A DNA stretch of 64,000 bases from Saussurea involucrata (Eukaryota; Streptophyta; Magnoliopsida; Asterales; Asteraceae), in the NCBI GenBank assembly GCA_033807775.1, contig CM066314.1, positions 96,016,929-96,080,928 on the forward strand. The letters run 5' to 3'. Made by a program: the position numbers and the translations under genes. The notes beneath the pieces were generated by a model. That model saw only the letters and a program-made list of their open reading frames with translations, did no database searches and had not been told where the DNA came from. This document shows positions 29,752 to 39,180 of this stretch, piece by piece. The stretch's first letter is position 1, and each line of letters begins with the position of its first letter.

Positions 29752-30141
29752 GTGGATTTTGATCTTAAAAATGCTTTAAAAGAAAAGAATGTTTTTATTC
29801 AGAAAATAACAGAACTTGAGAAACTGAAAGCTGAGTATGATCTGTTCAAAATTAATGCTCTAAAAGAAAATGATAAATTCTTTAAAGAATCAAGTACATA
29901 TGAAAAAGGTGAATCATCTACTTCTTCTTCTAACAAAAAGAAGTTAAATTTTTCAGAAAAAGAGGAAAGCAAAAGGAAAGATGGTGTGAAAAGAGTCTCT
30001 GAGATAAATGGAGAGGTTCCTGCAACTGTACCAAAAGTACATAGTTATTGTGATAAATGTACTTGTATTTTGAAAACCAGCAATAAAAATGAAAAGGCTT
30101 ATGGTACAGATCTATTGTTACATTTTAAAGAAAAATCTTAG
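29752..30141 (+). CDS. N2 gag tail fragment
   Basis: 129 codons of Lys/Glu-rich coiled coil, then KKKLNFSEKEE and a Cys cluster (SYCDKCTC). It overlaps the next fragment in another frame, so a frameshift lies near 30100-30140. Confidence 0.55.
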   Translation: MDFDLKNALKEKNVFIQKITELEKLKAEYDLFKINALKENDKFFKESSTYEKGESSTSSSNKKKLNFSEKEESKRKDGVKRVSEINGEVPATVPKVHSYCDKCTCILKTSNKNEKAYGTDLLLHFKEKS

Positions 30142-30568
30142 TTGTGTTCATTGTAAAAGTGATTCTTTTCAATATTCTCAGAAATGTCCAATTACAATAA
30201 CATCTGTTTCATTCATAAGAAAAGATATTCAGAAAACAAAAAAGAAAAATGTTTCTGTACCTCAGAATACAGAAAGGAAGAAGGTTTATGTTCCTCAAAC
30301 TCAGAAGAAAGAAAAGATAAAAGAAGTGAATCCTCAAATAAAAATCAAAAGAAAGAATGAGAAAGAAATTAATGTAAAAGAAAAGAAAGTTGAGAACACT
30401 GTAATATCCAAATTTACAACTTTCAAAAAGAAATTGAACAAATTTGTGAACAGAAAATGTTCTGACTTCATAAAAGTTCAAGGAAAGTGGTGTTTAAAGA
30501 AAGATTTTGAATGGAAAGTAAAAGGCACTAATGTTAAATCTAATGACAAAATAGGGATGATGAAATAA
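30089..30568 (+). CDS. N2 gag tail C-terminal fragment
   Basis: 160 codons: CVHCKSDSFQYSQKC, then strongly basic sequence ending KWCLKKDFEWKVKGTNVKS. No protease follows, where in E the DSG site comes within 40 bases of the gag end. Confidence 0.6.
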   Translation: MKRLMVQIYCYILKKNLSCVHCKSDSFQYSQKCPITITSVSFIRKDIQKTKKKNVSVPQNTERKKVYVPQTQKKEKIKEVNPQIKIKRKNEKEINVKEKKVENTVISKFTTFKKKLNKFVNRKCSDFIKVQGKWCLKKDFEWKVKGTNVKSNDKIGMMK

Positions 30569-30585
30569 ATGAAGAAGATGAACAA

Positions 30586-32958
30586 ATGGCTGAATCAGAA
30601 GGAAATGCAGATGAGGTAAATATAAATGTTGAACATGAACAGAGTGTTGCAGGGTCGATTATGTCGAATAGACCAATCTTAGTGGAAAGGGTTGTTCCTG
30701 AAGGAGAATGGTTGAAATTATCAGAAAACAATTGTGTTTTGTTATTTGAGGAAAGTAGATTTAAGCCTGAACACAGAATTATCATGGAGTTATTCAAATA
30801 TCATCCTTACAGAAAGTGGTTTACAAGAAACAAAAAAGTTCCTGTTCAGTATATTCAACAATGGTGGAAACATCGTAGGTTAGAAGACAACAAGTTTGTA
30901 TCCGAAATTGGAGGAGTCACAATTACCTTATCAATCGATGCACTAAGAGAAATACTGAATCTTCCAGAGAAAGATGATGTACAAAGAAGGACAGATTTTG
31001 AAGACTCACCATTAACAGAGGAGTTAATTGCAGAGTTTATGAGATTAGGATATAATGAAGGATTGAGAACCCTTAGTTTGTTCAGAAGGAACAAATTGCC
31101 ACCTATTTGGGCTTGTTTCTTTCATGTGGTGAATAAGTGTTTGTCAGGGAAAAATAGCTCAGCAGATCAAGGTTCAAAACAGATTCTTCAGATCTTTCAG
31201 GGTTTAGTGAGGAATAGGCATTATGATTATACTGCTATACTTTGGGAAGACATGAAGAATACTTTTGAGAAAAATCAGAAAGCTATTCAAAAGAAGACAA
31301 AGGATACTCCTCTGGCATATATACCTTACATAAGGTATTGGCAGATTGTAATTTGGTATGCAATGCAAGAAAACAGAACCATTTCAAGAAGATCAAATGA
31401 ACAGCATGGTCCTACTTTCTATTTGGGTAAGATGTCTTCTGTTACCAAACTTGAGAATTATCCTAATCATAAACTGTTACCAAAATCACTTAGGAATTAC
31501 ATACCAAGGGAGAGTGAGATTTTAAAAGCATATTGCACCTCAATGGGAATTGAAATACCTCAAATCCCTACCCATGAGGACCAACCAGAGAAGAGAGGTG
31601 AGGGGTCTAGTCCAGTAAGAGAGGGGGAGGATGTTCAAATGGGTGAACATTCTGAGAGAAATAAGGGGCAAAATTCTGAGAGCTTGGTTAGAACAAGTGA
31701 GGAAAAACAGAATGAGGGTGGTGAGGATGAGATATTGTCAACAGAGGTTCAAACAGAAAGAGATGCCTCTGAACCAGCCAATCTTAACCAGGTAACCACA
31801 ACTGCTGTTGGTTCACATTTCTTGGTGTCCAACATTGAAACAAACACCATGGACCTAGTGGTGGATCTTGAACAACCCATCCATACCCACTCAGAAGCAT
31901 TTCAACATGCTACTGTTTCACATAACTCAGGGGAACCATCCCGAACTCATTTGGAGGGAGGTGATAAATCCCAACCTATTTTTCAACACATTGAGTCTGA
32001 ATATCACAGTCTTATTCAATTTGAGCCTGAAATTCCTTCTAACACTCGCACAAATCAGGAATTTCGTATTTCTGACACAACATTCATAGACATACCTAAT
32101 ATTGGGTGTCGAGGATTGGATGGAAGTCCTGGTGAGGTGAACATTACAAAAGCCTCATTCAAACGTGCATCTGTTGTACAAGATGACTTTGTGTTATCTA
32201 CAGGCCATGAGCCCTCTGGGCACATGAAAACTAGACCATCTGTTGGTTCAGGTTCACAGTTAGACCATTCTGAATTTGAAAAGATTCAGAATCAAAACAA
32301 GGTGATGGGGGAAAAGGTTGAAAAATTGGAGAAAAAGGTGGATGATTTGAATGGTGAGGTGACAGGATTAAAAGATATGTTGGAGAGTAAATTGAAATAT
32401 GTTGAAACTAAAATAGACACTGTGAAGGAATCCTTGGAATCTCATGAAAAGGAGATCAAGGATATAATGTCTGAATTTCAAAAAGATCTGGTGAAACAAA
32501 TGCAGGCTATGCAGGAATCCGTCTTGAAAGCACTGAGTGTATCTATGGCTTCTACTTCAAAACCTCTTGATCTTGTTCCACTTGCAGAAGCTGAACCTGA
32601 AGGTGTTTCTGGTCAGAACTCTAAAAGAAAGTTTGATGATAATGACCCTCATGATCATCAAAAGGGGGAGAAAAAGCTAAGGTTGAGTTCTGATGATGAC
32701 ATTTTCATAGAGGATTTTGAAATAGCAGATATGCACTTAGTCAGTACAAAGAATACAGAAACTCAGATAGTTCAGATTGATAGTTCAGATACAGAGGAAA
32801 TGGAGGTGGAAAGCATGGATGGTGGTGATTCAGATAAAACTGAAGAATTGAATTTAGACACAGAGATGGAAATCAATTCTGATGAAACTGAAGCAATTGA
32901 GGAACCTGTGTTGAGGTCAGAAGAAACAGTGGAAAGTTCACCTGTTGACAACACTTGA
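30586..32958 (+). CDS. N2 ORF3, main part (790 aa)
   Basis: The start ATG lies 17 bases after the gag-tail stop in another frame; the frame opens only at 30547, so this ATG is the likely start. Residues 1-250 form the shared N-terminal block: PVQYIQQWW (87-94), FMRLGYNEG, FRRNKLPPIW, NKCLSGK, SSADQGSKQI and YDYTAILWEDM, aligning by eye with E. A Ser/Glu-rich linker follows, then a coiled coil (KVEKLEKKVDDLNGEVTGLK), DPHDHQKGEK (GEK at 694-696) on a purine tract, and an acidic tail. The TGA at 32956-32958 is in frame with further sequence and fits CGA to TGA. No signal peptide or membrane segment is evident. Confidence 0.8.
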   Translation: MAESEGNADEVNINVEHEQSVAGSIMSNRPILVERVVPEGEWLKLSENNCVLLFEESRFKPEHRIIMELFKYHPYRKWFTRNKKVPVQYIQQWWKHRRLEDNKFVSEIGGVTITLSIDALREILNLPEKDDVQRRTDFEDSPLTEELIAEFMRLGYNEGLRTLSLFRRNKLPPIWACFFHVVNKCLSGKNSSADQGSKQILQIFQGLVRNRHYDYTAILWEDMKNTFEKNQKAIQKKTKDTPLAYIPYIRYWQIVIWYAMQENRTISRRSNEQHGPTFYLGKMSSVTKLENYPNHKLLPKSLRNYIPRESEILKAYCTSMGIEIPQIPTHEDQPEKRGEGSSPVREGEDVQMGEHSERNKGQNSESLVRTSEEKQNEGGEDEILSTEVQTERDASEPANLNQVTTTAVGSHFLVSNIETNTMDLVVDLEQPIHTHSEAFQHATVSHNSGEPSRTHLEGGDKSQPIFQHIESEYHSLIQFEPEIPSNTRTNQEFRISDTTFIDIPNIGCRGLDGSPGEVNITKASFKRASVVQDDFVLSTGHEPSGHMKTRPSVGSGSQLDHSEFEKIQNQNKVMGEKVEKLEKKVDDLNGEVTGLKDMLESKLKYVETKIDTVKESLESHEKEIKDIMSEFQKDLVKQMQAMQESVLKALSVSMASTSKPLDLVPLAEAEPEGVSGQNSKRKFDDNDPHDHQKGEKKLRLSSDDDIFIEDFEIADMHLVSTKNTETQIVQIDSSDTEEMEVESMDGGDSDKTEELNLDTEMEINSDETEAIEEPVLRSEETVESSPVDNT

Positions 32959-32988
32959 ACATATATTGTTCTTTATGATAAAGATAGT

Positions 32989-33597
32989 GTGATGGATTCT
33001 GAATCAGAAGAAAGAAGATTAACTGAGAATTTGATCAGAAGGATGCAAAATGAGTTAGTCAGAGCACTTAATGTTCAAAATATTCAACAAAGTGTAAAAC
33101 TGATAAGGCCTATTGATTTATTGGGAGAAGAAGATAGAACTGTTGATTATTCTCAGAAATTTAAACATGAGTTTCGATTTAACTATGCTGATGAGATGAA
33201 TACAGAAGAAGAATATGAGAGAGTGGAAGATTACTTCATGCCTTCTGAGTATGTATTCAGAAAACCAATTGAGATTCCTAAGATGAACTTGCAAATTTTG
33301 GAGGAGCCTGTATGTGACTTTATCCTAGAGTTGAGTGATGTACCACTTGCTAGACAGTTTCATGATGACATTTTTCCTGAGGAAATATATGAGAATCTCT
33401 ATCACACAGAAGGAGATTATGAGCTATTGGAGAGCAACATTGATGGCTTCATGGACAACAGATCTCAGATGATTTATACAGAAGCCTCAAACAGATTCAG
33501 AATTCCTGATTCAAGACTACACATTCAGAAGAAGATTGAGAAAGTATTGATGTTTAAACCAGCAGAATTCAATGGTCTGATGTTTGTTAGATTGTAA
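32989..33597 (+). CDS. N2 ORF3, second part
   Basis: Same frame as the main ORF3 part, open from 32959. Acidic at first (ESEERRLTENLIRRMQNELVRALN), then a globular-looking region with PVCDFILELSDVPLARQF. Ends at TAA 33595-33597 with the frame continuing, so this is one nonsense change, not a separate gene. Confidence 0.7.
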   Translation: MMDSESEERRLTENLIRRMQNELVRALNVQNIQQSVKLIRPIDLLGEEDRTVDYSQKFKHEFRFNYADEMNTEEEYERVEDYFMPSEYVFRKPIEIPKMNLQILEEPVCDFILELSDVPLARQFHDDIFPEEIYENLYHTEGDYELLESNIDGFMDNRSQMIYTEASNRFRIPDSRLHIQKKIEKVLMFKPAEFNGLMFVRL

Positions 33598-35094
33598 GTG
33601 CTGAAAGAAAGAAGTACAAAGGTTTCCATGTCAAGTTTTGATTTTCACAGATTAACTCTTGATGATCAGATCTTTCTAGTTAAGTTCTTTGCCAGTACTG
33701 AAGAAACCTTGATAGAGATTGAGTGCAGAAGAATTCTGGGGATTTATGTCAGAAATATGTACATGTATGATTTTCAATTGGCAACTGAAGGAAGAAAAGA
33801 GAAATGCAACTTGAAATGTCCAGCAATGATTTCAGGGGTTGGTGTATATGTGAAAGGATTTATAAATGAAGGAATGGAAAATGAAGGGTTTGCATATTCA
33901 GTTCAAGGAAGACTTGAAATATTCAAACTGAAGGAATTGGTGAAGTATAGTGATGCAACTTTGAGTTGGTTACTAACTGAAATGAAAGTTAATGTTGCTA
34001 CTGAAAGAGAAAATCTAAAGGAAAAATGTGTAAACTCTGTGGAAAGAAGATTAAATCTCAGAAGAAAAATCAGAGGCTGTGGTGAATGGTTATTATCAGA
34101 AGTTAATCCTAAAAGGATGCTGCACAATGACTTTGTGTTTCCTACTGAGTGTGAAGTGAATGAAATCCTTTCAGATGATGTTGAAGAAGTTCAGAACACA
34201 ACTCCTCAGAATGTGCAGATAACAAGTCTTGATCAAGCTGAACAATCTGAATCAAAAGAAGATGAGATGTCAATTGATTTGAATGGATACTTTCTTGAGT
34301 TTGATCTACCTGAGTTTTTCAAGCCTAAAGAGATACAATTTCTGAATGTATATTATGATAGACCAAAGGAGACTCAGATCTGGTTGGCAGAGAAATCAAG
34401 GTGTCTTGGGAAATCAAAACAGGCTGTATATTCAGACTTCTTAATCACATGGATCAGAGAATTAAAAGTTAAACAATTCAGAAAGATGGAATACTTGTCT
34501 TTTGAAGTTTTGAGAGAAGATGGCAAAGTATACTATTTCACTGATGCAGATTTTGAAAAGCTGTCAGTAGTGGATTTCTACAGATTACATTGTATGCTGT
34601 GCTTCAAGGAATCAAGCAAAGATAAAACTGAAAGGAAGGCAAGAAGTGTGGTAATTGAAGCTATGTTTTACATCCTAAGATGGCATGGTTATACAGATTT
34701 TCAAATAGCTCTGTATTTGCAAAGGCCATGTGTTTATCTGACAAAACCCAACACAGATCATGATCAGAAAAAGGTGTTGAAAACTGGAAGTGTTCTTAAA
34801 TATCCAGATTTGGGAGTCTTTTTGAAAAACAAGAGTGAAAAGATCTTCTTCAGAGCAAAGGAGACTACAAAATACTGCTCTGGAACTTTGAGATTCATCA
34901 AGCATAATTTGGAGAAAAAGATGTTGAAAATAAAGCAATGCAACATAACTCAGGAAGTGATGACTCAGCAGATTGAAACTGTTCAAGAAATTATTGACAA
35001 GATCGACAAAAGGCTTAATCAAAGAAATGTGCTCTTACAGAAGATTGCTCCTGCCTTGAAAGATTTGGATGATGCAAAGTATCAGTTTATTTGA
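33598..35094 (+). CDS. N2 ORF3, C-terminal part
   Basis: 498 codons in the same frame as both pieces before; the whole ORF3 would span 30586-35094, about 1,500 codons. The end carries the shared C-terminal block: LSFEVLREDGKVYYFTDADF, then LSVVDFYRLHCML, YTDFQIALYL, PDLGVFLKN and TLRFIKHNL. M and E have matching words (FSEADF, FADADL; TDFQMG, IDFQLG; PELGVV, EPIFGL). Natural end, followed within 15 bases by the polypurine tract. Confidence 0.75.
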   Translation: MLKERSTKVSMSSFDFHRLTLDDQIFLVKFFASTEETLIEIECRRILGIYVRNMYMYDFQLATEGRKEKCNLKCPAMISGVGVYVKGFINEGMENEGFAYSVQGRLEIFKLKELVKYSDATLSWLLTEMKVNVATERENLKEKCVNSVERRLNLRRKIRGCGEWLLSEVNPKRMLHNDFVFPTECEVNEILSDDVEEVQNTTPQNVQITSLDQAEQSESKEDEMSIDLNGYFLEFDLPEFFKPKEIQFLNVYYDRPKETQIWLAEKSRCLGKSKQAVYSDFLITWIRELKVKQFRKMEYLSFEVLREDGKVYYFTDADFEKLSVVDFYRLHCMLCFKESSKDKTERKARSVVIEAMFYILRWHGYTDFQIALYLQRPCVYLTKPNTDHDQKKVLKTGSVLKYPDLGVFLKNKSEKIFFRAKETTKYCSGTLRFIKHNLEKKMLKIKQCNITQEVMTQQIETVQEIIDKIDKRLNQRNVLLQKIAPALKDLDDAKYQFI

Positions 35095-35098
35095 CAAA

Positions 35099-35109
35099 AA
35101 GGGGGAGAT
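35099..35109 (+). promoter_or_regulatory. N2 polypurine tract
   Basis: AAGGGGGAGAT directly before the 3' LTR TGTTAG. Confidence 0.85.
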
Positions 35110-35647
35110 TGTTAGATCTGAGTTTTGTCAATAAACTAAGTGTTAAAGGTCTGATGAGAAGAGTCAGATGTTCTGATATGAAGGGTCAGAGTTCTGACTA
35201 AGAAGGCTCAGAAGCATCGCTTTGAGAGTTTGAGAATAAGAGTCAGAAGTCTGAGAAGAAGAGTCAGAAGTAGAGCCAGAAGTTCTGAGAAGCCTTGTCA
35301 GAAGAACGTTCAGAAGTTCTGAACTACCTGTTCAGAACTTATAACTAGATACTTTCCTTAGTGTTTAGTTAACTAATTAGGACACGTGTATTGTTCCTAT
35401 TAGTCATTCATATTTGTACTGTAGCTTTAACATTACTGTTGCAGTATATATATAGTTGTTAGCACATCATTGCTAACTGATTTTCCCGAATATATTTGTA
35501 TTCTCCTTTTGTAATCTTTGAGATTCTCTCTCTCTAAGATCTGTAATTTTGTTCTTAATTGAATACAATTGGGCTTGATCATATTACTTCTCAATTGTTG
35601 TTTCATATATTGTTGTATTGATTGTAAGATTAAATCCTGGACTTACA
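35110..35647 (+). repeat. N2 3' LTR (538 bp)
   Basis: Same ends as the 5' copy; differences include GCTCCGAA/GCTCAGAA, CACTTCATTG/CACATCATTG and AATTACTG/AATTGTTG. Right duplication GAATC at 35648-35652. Confidence 0.95.
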
Positions 35648-36606
35648 GAATCATTCTTCCTCGTGACAAAATCCCTGCTCCCACAGAGCTCGGGATATCA
35701 AGGAAATAATACAAGGATCATTTAAGAGCTGAAAGATTACTCGCCGAAAAGAAGGAAGCTGAAGAAAAAGATAAGGCTCTCGCCATCCAGCTTGTCCAAC
35801 AATCGGTGAAAGACCCCGCGCTGAAAAGAACTCCCATTGATGTCCAACGTCAGCTATGGGATGATGCCCAAAGGATCGTTGAAGAAAAGACTAAGGTATC
35901 TTATTCGGCTTTGGAATGGTGTAAAGAAATGTTAAACTATCGATCTCGACCATCCAAAATCATCAAGGTACATATCAGAGGAAAAACGTTTGTAGACGTT
36001 CCTGTTATTGAAGTTGACGTATTCAGAAAAGACAAAACCAAGCAAACCTTCTACGCTACTTCATTAGAGAAGTTTGGTTTCTCTGAATGGTTGGAAGTGA
36101 AATTAGCCATTCAGCAATCTCGCTCAAAGTTCAAGAGGCATGTCGAGAAAATTTTAAATTCTCAGATCGACTTGGTTTCTTCTGCTGTGGATATTCCTCC
36201 TTCCACTATTCTTCCACCTCAACAAACAGGTATAGATTTCTCACGAGAAGAAGTACTTGGTCGTGACCCTGACCTCTCAGTACTTGACACCTCCCTGCCT
36301 CCTGGTGAAACTTTCATCCCTGGAAAAGTCGTAAGTGAACCCTATGGCATCTTCTTTCTAGACTGCTATGGAAATCAACCCTTTCAACGCATGTCTGAGC
36401 TTCCAATCACTACCATCGAACAGCTCAGAGACCTAATACACTGGTGTGAAGTCAGACGCGACATTCAGGCACGTCACCTCAAGCCCCTGATCTTTGAAGA
36501 AGCAAAGAACAAAAAGGATCAAGGTGTAACGGTCCCTGACTGGATGATTCCCACATCAAAGACCCTTGATGAACTTCTCATTAAAGAAGAACCTTTTGAC
36601 GGATAG
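35648..36606 (+). pseudogene. H ORF3, C-terminal part
   Basis: Resumes H ORF3 after N2 (ILPRDKIPAPTELG), with a TAA at 35707-35709, then a coiled coil (RLLAEKKEAEEKDK) and the long open part 35806-36606. Its end is the natural ORF3 stop before the 3' non-coding tail. Confidence 0.7.
35806..36606 (+). CDS. H ORF3 C-terminal domain (266 aa)
   Basis: Open frame with FVDVPVIEVDVFRKDKTKQTF, FGFSEWLEV, SEPYGIFFLD and LPITTIEQLRDLIHW. The EP..G...F word corresponds to PELGVVYV in M, PDLGVFL in N2 and EPIFGLVF in E, which is why I call it the ORF3 C-terminal domain. Function unknown. Confidence 0.65.
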   Translation: MKDPALKRTPIDVQRQLWDDAQRIVEEKTKVSYSALEWCKEMLNYRSRPSKIIKVHIRGKTFVDVPVIEVDVFRKDKTKQTFYATSLEKFGFSEWLEVKLAIQQSRSKFKRHVEKILNSQIDLVSSAVDIPPSTILPPQQTGIDFSREEVLGRDPDLSVLDTSLPPGETFIPGKVVSEPYGIFFLDCYGNQPFQRMSELPITTIEQLRDLIHWCEVRRDIQARHLKPLIFEEAKNKKDQGVTVPDWMIPTSKTLDELLIKEEPFDG

Positions 36607-36874
36607 GATCGCCTTGTAATTCTTTCTATCCTTATCTGTCTACATCTTCTGTACTTATAATTTTATTTGCTGTACTTGTAATTTTTCCACTTCCCTCTGT
36701 AATCTTTACGAAGTTTAAAGAAAAATTTCAGCGAATGTACTTTACTCCATCAGTACTGAAGAGATCCCAGAAAACAGTAAAAGGGACAAATATTTTATGA
36801 GTTCTTTTTATCCTTATGTTTTCATTTAATAGCAATTTTCTCTGTTGCTATGTCATAATCAAATAGGGGGAGAT
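36607..36874 (+). other. H 3' untranslated tail and polypurine tract
   Basis: A/T-rich non-coding; ends with ATAGGGGGAGAT (36863-36874), the plus-strand primer before the 3' LTR. Confidence 0.8.
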
Positions 36875-37825
36875 TGTTGATCCAAACCCTCAGTGATTTG
36901 ATAATGACCCTCTCTTAAACACTTAGTGAAAATTGTAAGTAAACAATATGTATTAGAGTTTCACTATCGCTGATAAGTACTAAGACTTTACAGTACCGCT
37001 GATAGGAACTCTCACTCTTTAGATTAGATATTCAGCGAACACTGTTCATCATCATATAGCTCTGAGCCTGTTCAGTTCTATTGATGATCGCTGATAGTTT
37101 AGTTTGTTTACTTATGATCTCTGAAGACAAGTTTCACGTCAACATATGTTCTACGCTGAAGTCGAAGATCAAGCTCAAGAACCAGCGACAAGTCTACTCA
37201 TGAACTGATGCAGATATCAGCGAAGCAAGACCTGTCCATTAAACGTGAAGTATCAAGTAGAAGACTTCAGCAATCGCTGAACTTTATCATTCGCTGATAA
37301 AGATCTGACTCAACGAAAGCTGATCATGAAGTCTCCCTGCATGTTACTATTGTCTTACCTCCCTTGCACGTCTCCGTACGAACTGTCAGAACGGACATCT
37401 CTTTTGTCTGTAATCGTAGAAAAACTCTGATTCTACACTGTGCACCATGCGGCTACTAAGGTTGTCTACAAAGGTCAATGACATCCAACCACTCAGCTGC
37501 TGCCACGTGTAAAGCCATACTGTCATGCATTAAATGCATGGAGTATATAAGAAGAACCCTACTTCAGTTTTAAAGTGTGCTCGGACCATCTTCTTCTTTC
37601 TATCTGTGTGTTAGGTTATTATTCGTAATTTCCTTATCTCCTTCTAGTGCAAGAAACTTAGTGTTTCTCAGGACTTGTTTAGATTAGGTTTATCCTTAAT
37701 CTTGTTCCGCAACAAGTTGTAAATTGTCTTGATTTATCAATAAACAATTTAGAAAAGTAAAAACGTGTGTTTGTATTCAACCCCCCCCCCCCTTCTATAA
37801 ACTTGTATAACCTTCAGGACCAACA
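36875..37825 (+). repeat. 3' LTR of H (951 bp)
   Basis: TGTTGATCCAAACC to CAGGACCAACA. Rich in CGCTGA/TCAGCG words in the first 450 bases. A CACGTG at 37504-37509 lies about 35 bp before TATATAA (37544-37550). A poly-C run of about 12 lies near 37781-37792. There is no 5' partner in the window. Confidence 0.85.
37504..37550 (+). promoter_or_regulatory. G-box and TATA box of the H LTR
   Basis: CACGTG (37504-37509) and TATATAA (37544-37550) in the H 3' LTR, spaced as in a plant promoter. Confidence 0.6.
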
Positions 37826-38519
37826 AGAAGACCCCTATGTCAATCAAGGCCAAAAAGGTATATGCATCTAAAGCCAAAGTGAGCAAGGGTAAAGAGAAGG
37901 TGGTCCCTTCAAAGAAAACAAAGAAGATGAAAAAAGTAGAGGAATAAGAGAATGAATTGGATGAAGGCAGTGGCACCCCAAAGAGACTTACAAGGAAAGA
38001 GGTCAGAACAGGCCAAAAGGACATCCCCAACAGATCAATCCTGTAGCACTCCTCCAGTAGTGCTATAATAGCAAAAAACACCAAAAAGGTACTCCCTTCT
38101 TCTGATCCCACTGAGTTATTTAGTTCCCTTGCAGCTCGTAAGAAGTATCCATACTTTTCTGAGAAATTGGGCCACACTTCTATAGAATTTTCACCCCAAA
38201 TCATACTGGTCAACCCTCAAATTAAGGTGATTGTTGTGGAATTACGATGGGAAAAACTGTGCACTACACTAGAGGATTTTAACCTAGATTGGGTTAGGTA
38301 ATTTTACACAGAGATGGTTGTGAACACTAGAGTATAATTGATGGTGAGGCAAACCCCTGTGTTCTACTTTCCACAGATTATCAATGATCTGTTAGGACTT
38401 ACACCACCTCAAAAATCTGAATTTGACAGATTACAAGTTGGGGCTACTGAAGAAGAACTAGATGAAATCCTAACCACCCTAGCACACCCTGGATCTACCT
38501 AGACTATGATATGAAGGGT
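37826..38519 (+). pseudogene. R: decayed plant transposon-protein-like coding remnant
   Basis: A Lys-rich start (KVSKGKEKVVPSKK-like), then a recognisable broken frame: KKYPYFSEKLGH, RWEKLCTTLEDFNLDWVR, FYTEMVVNTRV, RQTPVFYFPQIINDLLGL. This pattern (Trp near a first block, E-F-Y-T, then F-x-x-x-I-N-x-L-L-G-L) is that of the putative plant transposon protein domain seen in gag-like ORFs of gypsy elements. Several in-frame stops. H and M both inserted here. I cannot tell which element it belonged to. Confidence 0.45.
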
Positions 38520-39147
38520 TGATGTAGAACCCTGAAAACCAGTTTCCTAAATGTTTAGGCCAATGTAGTTTTATTTCATGAGACATACCCTACACCGCAT
38601 AAGCCATGATACCAATCTGTGTATGGAGAGAGTGTATATGTTGTATTGCATTATAGAGTGTTACCCAATATATATAGGGAGGCTGATATGTGGTTGTATG
38701 AAAGCTAACATAGATAGGGCTAATGGTCGGCTACCCTACCCATCAATCATACACCAACAATTAGAGAAAGCTAAGGTACCTACATTGGATTCAGACACTT
38801 TTTCAAGGGAGAGGACCACCGTTGATAAGCAGACCCTATAAAGGCTAATGAGGTATAGTGACAACCATGTAAATGAGCCATTTTGTCACTGATCCTGTAA
38901 ACACTACTGTGATCCCAGAAACAAGTAATCAATCCAATAACATTAAAGTGTTCACCTCTATATTCAATGAATCAATCAAGCTCACACAATACAATGAAGA
39001 ACAAATCAAGTGTGTGTGGCTAGTGTGTGTAGGTGACTCTTATGACCTAATTAGGAAGAAAGCAAACAATATATACCTAGGGTAAAGAATCACCCTATTA
39101 CAAAATAGGCCCCTCTACTTAGTACAACTAGAATTTAGGCACTAACA
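38520..39147 (-). repeat. 3' LTR of M (about 628 bp)
   Basis: Minus-strand start TGTTAGTGCC (39147) is fixed by the preceding polypurine tract. The other end is placed at 38520 (CTACATCA on the minus strand) because it gives TG...CA ends; it is less certain. A TATATATA box lies near 38663-38672. The short ORFs at 38578-39085 are not supported. Confidence 0.55.
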
Positions 39148-39160
39148 TTCTCCCCCTTTG
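39148..39160 (-). promoter_or_regulatory. M polypurine tract
   Basis: The minus strand reads AAAGGGGGAGAA directly before TGTTAGTGCC. Confidence 0.8.
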
Positions 39161-39180
39161 TACAAGTAGAGGCAAAGAAA

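Larger units (their letters stand above)
28907..30568 (+). pseudogene. N2 gag tail, coiled-coil and Cys-rich part (broken)
   Basis: Pieces at 28995-29246, 29752-30141 and 30089-30568 in different frames form one decayed tail. It holds Lys/Glu-rich helices, a stretch of SQNSESK-type repeats (29460-29650, DNA word TCAGAATTCTGA), Cys-rich bits (SYCDKCTC and CVHCKSDSF) and, near the end, EWKVKGTNV, which parallels EWRIKGTTI in N1. The last 160 codons are very Lys-rich. The stop at 30566-30568 lies 17 bases before the ORF3 ATG. Confidence 0.65.
26335..35647 (+). mobile_element. N2: complete pol-less element with gag and ORF3 (9,313 bp)
   Basis: Two 538-bp LTRs (about eight differences by eye), a primer-binding site, copia gag with one zinc knuckle and a long coiled-coil tail, ORF3, a polypurine tract and GAATC duplications. 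No trace of protease, integrase, RT or RNase H lies between gag and ORF3; the two are only tens of bases apart. This is a non-autonomous Sirevirus-like element that kept ORF3. A 264-bp solo LTR (S1) sits in its gag. Confidence 0.85.
12994..37825 (+). mobile_element. Copia element H (Sirevirus-like, 5'-truncated, split by N1 and N2)
   Basis: Own parts are 12994-13969, 19665-26334 and 35648-37825. They contain the gag tail, protease remnant, integrase, RT, RNase H, a spacer, ORF3, a polypurine tract and a 951-bp 3' LTR. The 5' LTR and most of gag are missing; the left junction near 12994 against Athila sequence is a deletion or rearrangement with no visible duplication. Both insertions are flanked by exact 5-bp duplications of H sequence. 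Own parts add up to about 9.8 kb. Confidence 0.8.

Noticed and set aside
35648..36606. Independent host gene for the 266-codon ORF
   Set aside because: It directly continues H ORF3 after the N2 TSD and precedes the H polypurine tract and LTR.
37781..37792. Poly-C run as a functional site
   Set aside because: A single homopolymer, prone to sequencing error, with no counterpart in other LTRs.
38578..39085. Two short ORFs of 70-87 codons on the plus strand
   Set aside because: They lie in the 3' LTR of minus-strand element M and resemble no protein.
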